Positions 42,530-53,505 of a stretch of DNA of 64,000 bases are shown here, piece after piece. Origin of the DNA: Crenothrix polyspora (lineage in GTDB: Bacteria > Pseudomonadota > Gammaproteobacteria > Methylococcales > Methylomonadaceae); assembly GCA_945877505.1 (NCBI GenBank), contig CAMDWT010000002.1, positions 35,453 through 99,452 on the forward strand, in the 5' to 3' direction. The translations under genes were made by a program, and so were the position numbers. The first letter of the stretch is position 1, and each line of letters opens with the position of its first letter. The notes beneath the pieces are model-generated. The model was not told the origin of the DNA and did not search any database. It was given only the letters and a program-made list of their open reading frames with translations.

Positions 42530-43627
42530 ATGACTTCAACAAGCTTTCCTATTCAAGATTATGCCTTACTCGATGATGAAGAGTGTGACGCCCGGATTAT
42601 TGCAGCCAAAGCCAAGCTAGGTAAGCGTTGTGTAGTGCTTGGGCATCATTATCAGCGTGACGAGGTGTTTAAGCACGCCGATTTTTCTGGTGATTCATTA
42701 AAATTATCTAGGGATGCCGCACAATCCGAAGCCGAATACATTGTTTTTTGCGGTGTACATTTTATGGCGGAAGTTGCTGATATTTTGTCTAGACCTGAAC
42801 AAATAGCCATCTTGCCGGATTTGGCGGCAGGTTGTTCAATGGCTGATATGGCAAATTTGTTGAAGGTGCAGAAATGTTGGCAAGAATTAGCACAAGTTAT
42901 CGATGTGGATAATGAGGTTACCCCCGTCACTTACATTAATTCCGCTGCCGACTTAAAAGCCTTTTGTGGTAAACATGATGGGATAGTGTGCACCTCGTCT
43001 AATGCACAAAAAATATTGGAATGGAGTTTTGAACGGCGCGCCAAGGTATTGTTTTTTCCTGATCAACATTTAGGGCGTAATACCGGTTACCAAATGGGTA
43101 TTCCTTTAGAAGAAATGGTGACGTGGGACTTTAATAAACCGATGGGCGGTTTAAGCGAAGAACAAATTCGTAATGCCAAAATTATTTTATGGAACGGCTA
43201 TTGTTCGGTGCATCAAGTTTTTAAACCAGAACAAATTGATCAATTTCTTGAGCGTTTCCCAGAAACCCTTGTTATTTCTCATCCTGAAGCGTGTTTTGAA
43301 GTTTGTCAAAAAGCCGAATTTGTCGGTTCAACTGAATATATTCTTAAAACGGTTCGTGAGGCTGAGCCAAATACCCGTTGGTTAGTGGCTACTGAGCTAA
43401 ATTTAGTCAATCGCTTACATGATGAATGTAAAGCGCAAGGTAAAAACGTGCATTTTATGTCGCCCACACTCTGTATGTGTTCAACCATGTTTAGAACCGA
43501 TCCACAGCATTTAGCTTGGGTATTGGAAAATCTGGCTGCGGGTCATGTTATTAATCGTATCGTAGTACCTGCAGAAGAAGCAACGTTGGCTAGACGAGCG
43601 TTGGAAAATATGCTGTCGATTCATTGA
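42530..43627 (+). CDS. nadA: quinolinate synthase
   Basis: CVVLGHHYQRDEVFKHADFSGDSLKLS, SPTLCMCSTMFRTDP. Confidence 0.97.
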   Translation: MTSTSFPIQDYALLDDEECDARIIAAKAKLGKRCVVLGHHYQRDEVFKHADFSGDSLKLSRDAAQSEAEYIVFCGVHFMAEVADILSRPEQIAILPDLAAGCSMADMANLLKVQKCWQELAQVIDVDNEVTPVTYINSAADLKAFCGKHDGIVCTSSNAQKILEWSFERRAKVLFFPDQHLGRNTGYQMGIPLEEMVTWDFNKPMGGLSEEQIRNAKIILWNGYCSVHQVFKPEQIDQFLERFPETLVISHPEACFEVCQKAEFVGSTEYILKTVREAEPNTRWLVATELNLVNRLHDECKAQGKNVHFMSPTLCMCSTMFRTDPQHLAWVLENLAAGHVINRIVVPAEEATLARRALENMLSIH

Positions 43628-43805
43628 GTAAGCTAAGAAAAGGGTTTAAGTGAAGTTAGGTTTTTTCTTGAGAGTGCTAGGGCATTGAATATTAATTAAT
43701 AGTTTTTCAAAAATAGTGTGAAGTCTAATTGTTAAATCATTTTAAATAAATTTAAAAAGTAATTTACTTTCGATTCGATATTATATAATATTGAAATGCG
43801 TAAAT

Positions 43806-43842
43806 ATTACGGGGTGATGCCATTTCATGGCGTTACAGTAAT
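43806..43842 (+). other. putative structured RNA leader hairpin
   Basis: ATTAC-GGG-GTGATGCCAT-TTC-ATGGCGTTAC-A-GTAAT; 10-bp stem including two G-U pairs plus outer 5-bp stem, upstream of ORF 43872. Confidence 0.4.
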
Positions 43843-43871
43843 TTTTAAATTGACGGATTTTGGAGTAACAA

Positions 43872-44192
43872 ATGAATCGATTGAATGCATTTAAGTTTGT
43901 CAGCCTCAATAACCTAAAAATAGGGTTATCTTTTTTATGTTGCATTCCTCTTATTTCAATGGCTCAACCCCAAGAAACAGAGCTTTCTAAAATACAAACT
44001 TGCCACTATTTACAGACTGTTGAGGGGGGGTCAGGGTATGGAAAGAATGTTAATTGGCAAGTGCTTGCTAAATATTCGGCCTTAAGTAAAGCTGAAAAAT
44101 TGGGTGCTAGTCACCTTGTTTGGGAGCGTTTCGATCCTATTGGAACATTCAATGGTGTAGCCGTCGCAAAAATTTATGATTGTAATTCTTAG
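43872..44192 (+). CDS. small secreted protein of unknown function (possibly DUF4156-like)
   Basis: Signal peptide plus GYGKNVNWQVLAKYSALSKAEKLGASHLVWERF. Confidence 0.6.
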   Translation: MNRLNAFKFVSLNNLKIGLSFLCCIPLISMAQPQETELSKIQTCHYLQTVEGGSGYGKNVNWQVLAKYSALSKAEKLGASHLVWERFDPIGTFNGVAVAKIYDCNS

Positions 44193-44303
44193 TGCTAGAG
44201 CAGTTGACTACAGTAAAGAATGAGCTAAGCAATATCCAATGACTTAATTTTTAGTGATTGGGATTTGCTTAGCGTCCATTAGAAACGAGATATTGTAAGG
44301 TTG

Positions 44304-44630
44304 TTATTTAATACATAAAGACTCGGCTCGTGTTCCATCGGGTGTTATCACACCCTCTGCATTAACATGCCACCTAAATCGAAGTTGCATGCTTTTATTC
44401 ATTAAAAAAGCCCTTTCAACATCGAATTGATCATCCTCTTTGAAAACTTGCCAGCCTAAATCTCGTTGAGATCGTATTCTGATTTTGTCTTTTAACGTAT
44501 CATCAATTGATACATTATCAATACAAGGTGAATTTTTGACTATTTCCTCTGCTTTAGCTTCATCAATTTGAGCATAAGCATTATTGAGAGGGATAAGTAA
44601 GCTCAGAAGTGTAAAACAAAAAAATCTCAT
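44304..44630 (-). CDS. small secreted protein of unknown function
   Basis: MRFFCFTLLSLLIPLNNAYA signal peptide; start corrected from ORF-track 44702 to ATG at 44630. Confidence 0.6.
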   Translation of the reverse strand: MRFFCFTLLSLLIPLNNAYAQIDEAKAEEIVKNSPCIDNVSIDDTLKDKIRIRSQRDLGWQVFKEDDQFDVERAFLMNKSMQLRFRWHVNAEGVITPDGTRAESLCIK

Positions 44631-44676
44631 AGTTTTTCCCAACAGATTAAAAACGTCTACTGATAAAAAGTTTGGG

Positions 44677-45960
44677 CTAGATATTATACCCCTGCTGATC
44701 ATGTTGACTGATGTCTAGGCCGCCTGTTTCTGCTTCTTGTGAAACACGAATACCAAAAACTTTGTCGATCAACTTTAATAATATATAACTAATAAAAGCA
44801 CTCCAGATGATAGTCACAGCGATCCCGAATAATTGGATGACTAACTGATGGAAGATGCCGGTTTCACTTATTATTCCAATACCACCAAACCCTACATCAG
44901 CGAAAATACCTGTTAATAAGGCCCCTAGAATCCCGCTAATCCCATGCACAGGAAATACGTCTAATGCATCATCGATCAAAAGATGTTGTTTTATAAGATA
45001 AATGGAATAAAAACAGGCAATGCCGGCAATAATGCCAATTAAGATAGCGCCAAAAGGTGAGACAAAACCTGCTCCGGCAGCAATCATGCCGAGTCCCGCA
45101 ACCATTCCTGTCATTGCACCTAATACGCTGGGTTTGCCAAATTTTATCCAATCCATGATTATCCAGGTGATCGATGCAGACGAGGCACAAAGATGTGTTG
45201 ATAACATTGCCATGCCTGCAGAGCCATTGGCCATTAATGCGCTACCAGCACTAAAGCCATGCCATCCTACCCATAAAATACCGGCCCCCATTGCGGTCAT
45301 TGTTAAGTTGTGTGGCATTAAAGGTGTTCTTGGAAAGCCTTTTCTGGGACCTATTATGATGGCGCCTACCAATGCGGCAATGCCCGCACTACCATGAACA
45401 ACAATACCGCCTGCAAAATCCATAACACCTATTTCCGCTAGCCAGCCATTGCCCCAAATCCAGTGACATACGGGCACATAAACCAGCAATTCCCATAAGC
45501 CACAAAAAAGTAACAAGGGAAAGAATTTAACTCTTTCAACTAATGCGCCCACTATTAAGGCGGGTGCAAAAATAGCAAAAGTCATGTGGTACATCGCAAA
45601 GACAGACTCTGGTAAGTTGCCCACTAGCTTTTCTGCATGCATTTCCATTAGAAAAACCTGAGAAACCCCTCCAATTAAGGATTGCAAAGGTCCACCATCA
45701 GTCAGTGCAAGACTATAACCCGCTATGGCCCATATTAATGAAACGAGCGAGGTGATAGAAAAACAAGCCATGATGACGGACAGGACATTCTTGGTACGCA
45801 CCAAGCCGCCATAAAATAAAGCGAGACCCGGAAGAGTCATGAACAATACCAATCCAGCTGACGTTAATATCCATGCGGTATCGGCTGAATTTAATTGATC
45901 ATCTGCAAAACTCATAGGAGATATTCCATAGAGCATTATTAGTTGGGCTATTTTTTTCAT
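44677..45960 (-). CDS. amt: ammonium transporter
   Basis: Amt family: AWILTSAGLVLFMTLPGLALFYGGLVRTKNVLSV, DFAGGIVVHGSAGIAAL. Confidence 0.95.
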   Translation of the reverse strand: MKKIAQLIMLYGISPMSFADDQLNSADTAWILTSAGLVLFMTLPGLALFYGGLVRTKNVLSVIMACFSITSLVSLIWAIAGYSLALTDGGPLQSLIGGVSQVFLMEMHAEKLVGNLPESVFAMYHMTFAIFAPALIVGALVERVKFFPLLLFCGLWELLVYVPVCHWIWGNGWLAEIGVMDFAGGIVVHGSAGIAALVGAIIIGPRKGFPRTPLMPHNLTMTAMGAGILWVGWHGFSAGSALMANGSAGMAMLSTHLCASSASITWIIMDWIKFGKPSVLGAMTGMVAGLGMIAAGAGFVSPFGAILIGIIAGIACFYSIYLIKQHLLIDDALDVFPVHGISGILGALLTGIFADVGFGGIGIISETGIFHQLVIQLFGIAVTIIWSAFISYILLKLIDKVFGIRVSQEAETGGLDISQHDQQGYNI

Positions 45961-46112
45961 AATTTTCTCGGTATTTAGTGATTACTTATGGCTAAAAAAT
46001 AAGGCTGATGCAGGTCTTGTCTAGCTAACGGTTTCATTGAATGGAACTGTTAGCTGAATTATAACGCACTTAATATCGAATCACTATTGTTTAATGGGCG
46101 CTTTGAAATTCA

Positions 46113-47279
46113 CTAAAACGTCAGAACAACATCCATGGCTACTTCAAATTGCTGATTTTTAGTTTGATTATCATAAATATGATTATTGGGGTCCGTGCGG
46201 TCATAACGAATTTCTGGTCGTAGCGAAAACCATTCGAGGGGTTTCCAGTTTAGGCCTGTGGTTAATTCAAAATAATTCCCCGGCGTGCCTAAATTAACGC
46301 GTGTGCCATTATTGTCTCGGAACCATTCTCCACGAATACCCCCCGTAATGGTTTCGGTAAAGTCATAAAATAAATATTGATTAATGCCGTACCAGTAAGA
46401 ATTATCAATCCCTTGAGTCGCTTGAGACTGATAACCAAAATCTTGCTGGAAAGAATATTGAAATTTACTGGTTATGCTGTGAGAGATAACTAAGCTGTAC
46501 ATTGTCCTGTTATTGGGTGTGTTATTGTCTACATCGCCACTGATAACGGAGACTGACACGCTATCCGTTGCGTCATCATTAGTCCAGGATAAGCCGCCAA
46601 GAAAATTCCAATTCGTTAAGTTTTCGCTGAAGTTATCCCACCCCGTTACAGCGCCAGCATTAACCGAAAAAGCATCATTCAAGGCATAGTTAAGTAAAAT
46701 CCCTGTGTGAGTAAAAGGTTCGCCATATTGCATGGTGTAGGCGTGTGAGTAAAAAAAGTTATTGGGCGCGGTCACTACTTCTTCCCCTATGGTGGTATAG
46801 AAATGTCCAATTTTAGCGGATACACCGTTGCCGAAAGGGGCAAAGACTTCTAAATAGGCTTGGGGGAGTGCAATGTCGTATTGTTGTGTGTTGTTTCTAT
46901 TAATTAAATTTTTATCCCAACCAGTGGCTTGAGTAAAGTGACTATCTGCACCATACATAAAATCCATTCTTCCGCCAACATTCCAATTCTTCGATTCTAA
47001 ATCGATGGTTTTTTGCAAAAAAAGGTTGAGTTGGTTAAGTTGTAATTCACCGCTACGGTCGTTGAACGATATTGGGGCATTATTATGGTTGCTTGGATTA
47101 TTAGTGGAATAGGTTCCACCAGATGAAACCCAACCCCCTACGCTGATAGCTTTATCCTGAAGATAACTTAGTTGATTAGGGTCTGTGCCGGTAATGGCTT
47201 CAATGAGATTGCCTGCATTCGCAGCGAAGCTTGTTGTTAAGGAAAGAGCACTTAACAAAATAATCAATCGGCTAAGCAT
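46113..47279 (-). CDS. outer-membrane porin-like beta-barrel protein
   Basis: Signal peptide, alternating aromatic beta strands, C-terminal VLTF. Confidence 0.8.
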   Translation of the reverse strand: MLSRLIILLSALSLTTSFAANAGNLIEAITGTDPNQLSYLQDKAISVGGWVSSGGTYSTNNPSNHNNAPISFNDRSGELQLNQLNLFLQKTIDLESKNWNVGGRMDFMYGADSHFTQATGWDKNLINRNNTQQYDIALPQAYLEVFAPFGNGVSAKIGHFYTTIGEEVVTAPNNFFYSHAYTMQYGEPFTHTGILLNYALNDAFSVNAGAVTGWDNFSENLTNWNFLGGLSWTNDDATDSVSVSVISGDVDNNTPNNRTMYSLVISHSITSKFQYSFQQDFGYQSQATQGIDNSYWYGINQYLFYDFTETITGGIRGEWFRDNNGTRVNLGTPGNYFELTTGLNWKPLEWFSLRPEIRYDRTDPNNHIYDNQTKNQQFEVAMDVVLTF

Positions 47280-47739
47280 GTGCTTGCCGTGGTGAGTTAA
47301 AAAAAACAGTCAAGCTATTATCTTTATTGTATTTTTTGGTTAAAAAATCAGTGGTCGGCAGAGTGATCATTGAGTGGTCTTATGGTTAACCTTACGCCAA
47401 GGCTATAGTTACTATGTGGTGAATAAAAGCCGTTGAGACCGTTAATTTTAGACTTTACGCTATTTTATAGCGGCATTTTCTAGTTTAGTTTAAGGATTAT
47501 TCCCTCAGTACTTGCGATAATAACTGAATGTAGAAGGCATTTGCAAAACTTGGCTGTGTAAACGGGCGTGATTTTTAGTTATGTCTGCCAAAACCGATTT
47601 TCTTGATGATCAATTAGGCTTCGCCTTAAAGTTTACTATTAATAACTATAAGGTAATTTTGCTGGTTATGCGGGGTAGTATTTATGCTAATCTTAGCCTG
47701 TAACCGATTTATAAATGATCGCTATTAATAAGGCAGAAA

Positions 47740-50052
47740 ATGAATTCCCCTATTGAACAAAAAGAAGAAATCAGTCAGCACTTACGCGAAGCGGCCCTTG
47801 ACTATCATCAATTTCCTACGCCGGGCAAAATAAGTGTTACCCCGACCAAGCATTTGACTAATCAGCGCGACCTTGCCTTGGCTTATTCACCGGGTGTAGC
47901 GGCGGCTTGTGAAGAGATTGTTGCTGATCCAGCTAATGTTTATAAATATACTTCTCGAGGTAATCTGGTTGCCGTCATATCTAATGGCACGGCGGTACTT
48001 GGTTTAGGCAATATTGGGCCGCTGGCTTCCAAGCCTGTTATGGAAGGAAAAGGGGTTTTATTCAAAAAGTTTGCCGGTATTGATGTATTTGATATTGAAA
48101 TTAATGAATTGGATCCGGATAAGCTTTGCGACATTATTGCTTCTTTAGAGCCGACGTTTGGAGGAATTAATTTAGAGGATATTAAAGCCCCGGAATGTTT
48201 TTATATTGAACGAAAATTACGTGAAAGGATGAAAATACCGGTTTTCCATGATGATCAACATGGCACGGCAATTATTACTAGTGCGGCTATTTTAAATGGC
48301 TTGAAAGTAGTTAATAAAGATATTAAGAGCTGTAAATTGGTTGTTTCTGGCGCTGGTGCAGCCGCTTTGGCTTGTCTTGATTTGATTGTTGAGCTGGGTT
48401 TTCCGCTTGAGAATATTTATGTCACCGATCAAGCGGGGGTTATTTATAAAGGTCGTGTTGAAAAGGACCAAAATAAAGCCCGTTTTGCTCAAGAAACTTC
48501 TGCACGAACCTTGGCAGAGGTTATGGCGGGGGCCGATATTTTTTTAGGGTTATCGGCAGGCGGTATTTTGAAACAAGAGATGGTTAAATCCATGGCGATT
48601 AATCCATTAATTCTGGCTTTGGCTAATCCAACACCTGAAATTTTACCGGAAGAAGCTAAAGCGGTTCGTAACGATGTTATTATTGCGACGGGGCGTTCTG
48701 ATTATCCTAATCAGGTCAATAATGTACTCTGTTTTCCTTATATTTTTAGAGGGGCCTTAGATTGTGGTGCAACGACCATTACACGAGCAATGGAAATGGC
48801 CGCTGTAATTGCTATTGCAGAACTTGCACAGGCAGAGCAATCCGATATAGTCGCTAGTGCCTATGGGATTGCTAATAGGTCCTTTGGGGCAGAGTATTTA
48901 ATTCCCTTGCCCTTTGATCCTCGACTAATGACTAAAATTGCACCAGCTGTTGCCAAAGCGGCAGCGGAGTCAGGTGTTGCTGTTCGGCCTATTCAGGATA
49001 TGGACGCTTATGTAGATCGATTACAGCAATTCGTTTATCACAGCGGTACATTTATGAAGCCGATTTTTCAGGTGGCTAAACAAGTGCCTTCGGACAAAAA
49101 ACGCATCGTATTTGCAGAGGGTGAAGAAGAGCGGGTCTTAAGAGCCGTTCAGGTGCTAGTTGATGAAAAGGTCGCAACACCTATATTGATAGCTAGACCC
49201 GCAGTGCTGCAATCTCGTATTGAAAAATATGGCTTACGTATTCGCCCAAACGTTGATTTTGAAGTCATTAATCCAGAGTTTGATGAGCGATATCGTGATT
49301 TTTGGCAGACTTATTTAGCCATGACTCAGCGTAAAGGGGTTACTGAGCAATATGCTCAACTTGAGATGCGCAGACGTTCTACCTTAATAGGTGCAATGTT
49401 AATCCATAAAGGAGATGCGGATGGAATGATTTGCGGCACTTTTGGTGATAATGCGTTGCATTTAAATTACATTGATCAGGTATTGGGTCTGCGAGTAGGT
49501 GCTAATGTTTATGCGGCAATGAATGTTCTCATGTTACCTGAGCGGCAAATTGTATTGGTTGATACACATGTCAATGAAAATCCAACGGCTGAGCAGTTAG
49601 CTGAAATAACCTTGTTGGCCGTAGAAAAAATGCGTCAATTAGGAATGGTGCCGCGAGTTGCTTTGCTATCCCATTCTAGTTTTGGTTCAAGAAATAGTGA
49701 GTCGGCCGTAAAAATGCGGGTTGCCTTGGCGATGATTCAAAAACAAATGCCGACTTTAGAAATTGAGGGTGAAATGCACGGCGATGCGGCCTTAAACTAT
49801 GATATTTTAAAAACCATCATGCCCGATAGTCGATTAAAAGGTAGTGCTAATTTATTGGTTTTGCCTAATATTGAGGCGGCAAATATTGCTTATAATCTAC
49901 TTAAAGTAGCGGCTGGAAATGGGGTGGCAATAGGCCCAATTATGTTGGGATGTGCCAATCCTGTGCATATACTCACACCCTCGGCGACTGTGCGTCGTAT
50001 TGTCAATATGACAGCCTTGTGTGTATTGGATGCAAAAATGCTTCAAAAATAA
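47740..50052 (+). CDS. maeB: NADP-dependent malic enzyme with phosphotransacetylase-like C-terminal domain
   Basis: [35 protein letters not shown]-terminal PTA domain. Confidence 0.96.
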   Translation: MNSPIEQKEEISQHLREAALDYHQFPTPGKISVTPTKHLTNQRDLALAYSPGVAAACEEIVADPANVYKYTSRGNLVAVISNGTAVLGLGNIGPLASKPVMEGKGVLFKKFAGIDVFDIEINELDPDKLCDIIASLEPTFGGINLEDIKAPECFYIERKLRERMKIPVFHDDQHGTAIITSAAILNGLKVVNKDIKSCKLVVSGAGAAALACLDLIVELGFPLENIYVTDQAGVIYKGRVEKDQNKARFAQETSARTLAEVMAGADIFLGLSAGGILKQEMVKSMAINPLILALANPTPEILPEEAKAVRNDVIIATGRSDYPNQVNNVLCFPYIFRGALDCGATTITRAMEMAAVIAIAELAQAEQSDIVASAYGIANRSFGAEYLIPLPFDPRLMTKIAPAVAKAAAESGVAVRPIQDMDAYVDRLQQFVYHSGTFMKPIFQVAKQVPSDKKRIVFAEGEEERVLRAVQVLVDEKVATPILIARPAVLQSRIEKYGLRIRPNVDFEVINPEFDERYRDFWQTYLAMTQRKGVTEQYAQLEMRRRSTLIGAMLIHKGDADGMICGTFGDNALHLNYIDQVLGLRVGANVYAAMNVLMLPERQIVLVDTHVNENPTAEQLAEITLLAVEKMRQLGMVPRVALLSHSSFGSRNSESAVKMRVALAMIQKQMPTLEIEGEMHGDAALNYDILKTIMPDSRLKGSANLLVLPNIEAANIAYNLLKVAAGNGVAIGPIMLGCANPVHILTPSATVRRIVNMTALCVLDAKMLQK

Positions 50053-50093
50053 CGTGGTTTTTAAGTGGAGTTTGTTATTACTTAGGGAGCAAT

Positions 50094-50630
50094 TTAGCCA
50101 CTTTTTTGGATTAAATTAAGTGTTTTTTGAGGCAATACATCAGTGCTGACGCCCTCTAAATAGTGGCGCGTATCTTCATGAAGCGTGGTCATGAAGTTGA
50201 TGAGTTGCATCTCATGGAGCATTCTTTGTTCAAAGTCTTGGGCTTCCCACATTTGGTTTAACAAATGTTTTGCATGATGATGGAGTGTAAAGGCAACGGC
50301 TTCAGGTAGCTGTTTATAGCTTAGTTGTAGAGAGTGCTTGAGCTGATCTAAGGCGTTTAGATATTGTTTGTAGTCCTTAATATCTTGCTTACACTTGGTT
50401 TTTAGCATGATCAGTTCAGTATCATTTTTGGTTCTAAGCAGGCTAATTTCATGCTCTAACTGGACGCTTTTCTTTTTTAATTCGGCTTCAATTTTTTTCG
50501 TGGCTAAAATACGGGAATGCTTGAGTTGGGTTTGTTGCGCTTGGTTGTTTTTTTGCCAATACAGCGTCTCATCTTTAACAGAGTGAAAAAGATTAAGCAA
50601 AGAAAGTACCCAATTTTTAAATGTAGTCAT
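50094..50630 (-). CDS. coiled-coil protein of unknown function
   Basis: 178 aa, helical/coiled-coil composition; pairs with the upstream minus-strand ORF (3-bp gap). Confidence 0.6.
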   Translation of the reverse strand: MTTFKNWVLSLLNLFHSVKDETLYWQKNNQAQQTQLKHSRILATKKIEAELKKKSVQLEHEISLLRTKNDTELIMLKTKCKQDIKDYKQYLNALDQLKHSLQLSYKQLPEAVAFTLHHHAKHLLNQMWEAQDFEQRMLHEMQLINFMTTLHEDTRHYLEGVSTDVLPQKTLNLIQKSG

Positions 50631-50633
50631 TTG

Positions 50634-51158
50634 TTAAACAATGTTAGCTATTTTGACTTGTAATTGTAATAAAGCATTAATATCCCTTTTTCTCAGATGT
50701 TTAATGTTTTCATGATGTAAGGCTTGGTAATGCGTCCTGGATAGTTGGTCTTTTAAGGTGCTTAATTCTTTATCTATGGCTTTGGATAGTGCGTGTATGT
50801 GTTGTTGGTTATTGGCCATTAAGAGTTTTTTTCTCTTGGCTTCAACAAAATAATTAAGCTGTACTTTTTTAAAAAAGTATAGTTGCTTAACCTGTTGTTG
50901 TCGAACTTGGTTGAACAGTAACCGCCTATGAGCACGATTCTCTGCCGATAAATAATCAACGCAAGCGCGCATGATAAGTTTGATTAGGGCGAGTAAGCCA
51001 TAAATCAAAAGAATAGAAAATGCACTAAAGAGTGTGGCTAAGCCTAATGGCGTTAATAGTTGTGGCAGGCCAGGTATGGCAAGCCATAGCAATAGGTCTA
51101 CTGATGAAAACAAAGCAAAAGCAGCAAACAATAATAACAGAGCTATTCTAATAATCAT
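50634..51158 (-). CDS. two-TM plus coiled-coil protein of unknown function
   Basis: Two N-terminal hydrophobic segments then a long basic helical tail. Confidence 0.6.
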   Translation of the reverse strand: MIIRIALLLLFAAFALFSSVDLLLWLAIPGLPQLLTPLGLATLFSAFSILLIYGLLALIKLIMRACVDYLSAENRAHRRLLFNQVRQQQVKQLYFFKKVQLNYFVEAKRKKLLMANNQQHIHALSKAIDKELSTLKDQLSRTHYQALHHENIKHLRKRDINALLQLQVKIANIV

Positions 51159-51312
51159 GGGGGATAGGTGTTGTTGCGTTACTCAAAGCTATTGTACTCA
51201 ATTTTGCTCAATACCAATAATCATTCAAAAGGTATATCAGCATTCATCCAGCAAGTTTAAATGGATGTAAGGTATAATAAAAGTCTATTTAATAAACCTT
51301 TAACATGTAAAG

Positions 51313-51933
51313 ATGTCTCAGTTTTTTGAAATTCATCCGGAAAATCCTCAGTTGCGTTTGATTAGTCGAGCCGTTGATATCATTCGTAAAGGCGGTGTTA
51401 TTGTTTACCCAACAGATTCCTCTTATGCACTGGCTTGTCATGTGGGTGATAAACAAGCCTTGGATAAAATTCGGCGTATCAGGCAATTGGATGATAAGCA
51501 TAATTTTACGTTAGCGTGTAAGGATCTGACACAAGTCTCTACGTTTACTAAAATCAGTAATGAGGCTTATCGGCTTATTAAAGCGTTAACGCCTGGGCCT
51601 TATACTTTTATCTTAGATGCGACACGTGAAGTCCCAAAAAGATTGCAACATTCTAAAAAGAAAACCATCGGCATAAGAATTCCTGATCATCCGGTTGCGC
51701 AATTATTGCTAGAAGAGTTGGGTGAGGCGTTATTTAGCACTACCTTAATAATGCCTGGTGACAAAGAGGCGATGACAGATCCTTATGATATTAGAGATAG
51801 ACTTGAACATGAGCTTGATTTGATTATTGATGCCGGCGTTATTGACTACGAGCAGACGACCATTATCGAATTTTCTAGTAATGGAACAGAGATAATCAGA
51901 CAGGGCAAGGGTCTTGCTCCCATGTTAGATTAA
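51313..51933 (+). CDS. L-threonylcarbamoyladenylate synthase-like protein (YciO/Sua5/YrdC family)
   Basis: GGVIVYPTDSSYALACHVGDKQALDKIRRIRQLDDKHNFTL. Confidence 0.92.
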   Translation: MSQFFEIHPENPQLRLISRAVDIIRKGGVIVYPTDSSYALACHVGDKQALDKIRRIRQLDDKHNFTLACKDLTQVSTFTKISNEAYRLIKALTPGPYTFILDATREVPKRLQHSKKKTIGIRIPDHPVAQLLLEELGEALFSTTLIMPGDKEAMTDPYDIRDRLEHELDLIIDAGVIDYEQTTIIEFSSNGTEIIRQGKGLAPMLD

Positions 51934-51950
51934 GAGAGGTTTAAAATATA

Positions 51951-52607
51951 ATGGATGAATTGACACTAGTTCAACGCATAGTTGTTTGGATATTGCCTGT
52001 GATTTTTGCGATTACGGTTCATGAGGTTGCCCATGGTTGGGTCGCCAAAAAATACGGTGATCCTACTGCCTCAAAATTGGGTCGCTTAACCTTAAATCCA
52101 ATTAAACATATTGATTTGTTCGGAACAATAATTCTCCCTGGGTTATTGTTGGTGACAGGAACAGGTTTTATTTTTGGATGGGCAAAGCCTGTTCCAGTTG
52201 ATGTCAGGAATTTTAAAAAACCCTTGCAGGATATGGCTGTAGTGGCATTAGCGGGGCCTGTTTCAAATTTATTGATGGCTGTATTTTGGGCATTAATCGC
52301 TAGAGTAGGGGTCACTATTGGCGCCGGTAATGAAGCCATTGCACACCCTCTGATCTATATGGGCGTTGCGGGTATTTCAATTAACTTGGTTTTGGCGTTG
52401 ATTAATTTATTACCCATTCCACCTTTAGATGGTAGTCGTATCTTGACGGGTATTTTACCGAGTTACTGGGCGTGGCAATATAACCGTTTGGAGCGCTACG
52501 GCTTTTTTATATTATTGGCCTTGTTGTATTTCAAGGTATTAAATATTGTTTTAGAGTACCCCTTGTTTTATGCTCAACAAGTGTTTTTTACCCTTGCTGG
52601 ATTGTAA
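51951..52607 (+). CDS. site-2 protease family (M50) membrane metalloprotease
   Basis: FAITVHEVAHGWVAKKYGDPTA (HExxH), NLLPIPPLDGSRIL. Confidence 0.93.
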   Translation: MDELTLVQRIVVWILPVIFAITVHEVAHGWVAKKYGDPTASKLGRLTLNPIKHIDLFGTIILPGLLLVTGTGFIFGWAKPVPVDVRNFKKPLQDMAVVALAGPVSNLLMAVFWALIARVGVTIGAGNEAIAHPLIYMGVAGISINLVLALINLLPIPPLDGSRILTGILPSYWAWQYNRLERYGFFILLALLYFKVLNIVLEYPLFYAQQVFFTLAGL

Positions 52608-52677
52608 TCGATTAATATTTTGATAAGCTTCTTCGTATCCGCTGTGTAACGATGCTGTAAAACAGAGTTCAATAATA

Positions 52678-53505
52678 ATGACTGAAAACGTAGTTGAAGT
52701 TTTTGATGTGGCGCCCACTTTGGCAACCGTTAATGGTGAAGCCTTTAAGCAATTGCCACTCGATCTCTATATACCTCCGGATGCGATGGAAGTATTTCTA
52801 GATTTGTTTGAAGGTCCTCTAGATTTATTACTGTATTTAATTAGGCGACAGAATTTGGATATTGTTAATATCCCCATCGCCCAAATTACGCATCAATACA
52901 TCGCTTATATTCAAATGATGGGTGAATTGAATTTGGAGTTGGCGGCGGAGTACTTAGTTATGGCCGCATTATTGGCAGAAATTAAGTCGCGAATGCTCTT
53001 GCCAAGACAGTCTGAACAGGAAGACGACGAAGAAGATCCAAGGGCAACGCTAATCCGTAGATTACAAGAATATGAATGTATTAAAGCGGTAGCTGAAGAG
53101 ATTGATTTATTACCCAGAGTTGAACGTGATATATTTGCCATAGAAGTTGATATATCACCTTTAAGTATTGAGCAACAGTTACCCGATATCCAGTTAAAGG
53201 ATATGTTATTGGCATTTCAGGATGTCCTTAAACGGGTTGACCAGCTTAGTCATCACCAAATTACCAAAGAAGCTTTATCTGTCCGTGAACGAATGGCAAC
53301 CATTTTGGCAAAACTTAAAGGAGAAAATAGTCTCCTTTTCTCGCAATTATTTATCCGACAAGAAGGTAGACACGGAGTCGTTGTCTCGTTTTTGGCCATC
53401 CTCGAACTCGGAAAAGAAGGGCTCATCGAAATCATCCAGCCAGAGCCCTTTGCCGATATACGAGTCAGAACCGCAGGTTTTGGTTCCTTTAAAGAAAGTT
53501 ACTAA
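52678..53505 (+). CDS. scpA: segregation and condensation protein A
   Basis: LDLFEGPLDLLLYLIRRQNLDIVNIPIAQITHQY. Confidence 0.96.
   Translation: MTENVVEVFDVAPTLATVNGEAFKQLPLDLYIPPDAMEVFLDLFEGPLDLLLYLIRRQNLDIVNIPIAQITHQYIAYIQMMGELNLELAAEYLVMAALLAEIKSRMLLPRQSEQEDDEEDPRATLIRRLQEYECIKAVAEEIDLLPRVERDIFAIEVDISPLSIEQQLPDIQLKDMLLAFQDVLKRVDQLSHHQITKEALSVRERMATILAKLKGENSLLFSQLFIRQEGRHGVVVSFLAILELGKEGLIEIIQPEPFADIRVRTAGFGSFKESY

Noticed and set aside
45020-45397. 125-aa plus-strand ORF opposite amt
   Set aside because: Ala/Pro-rich antisense shadow of amt.
47280-47739. 460-bp gap upstream of maeB as a possible ncRNA or riboswitch
   Set aside because: No strong conserved structure or recognisable riboswitch motif on reading; left as ordinary intergenic sequence.
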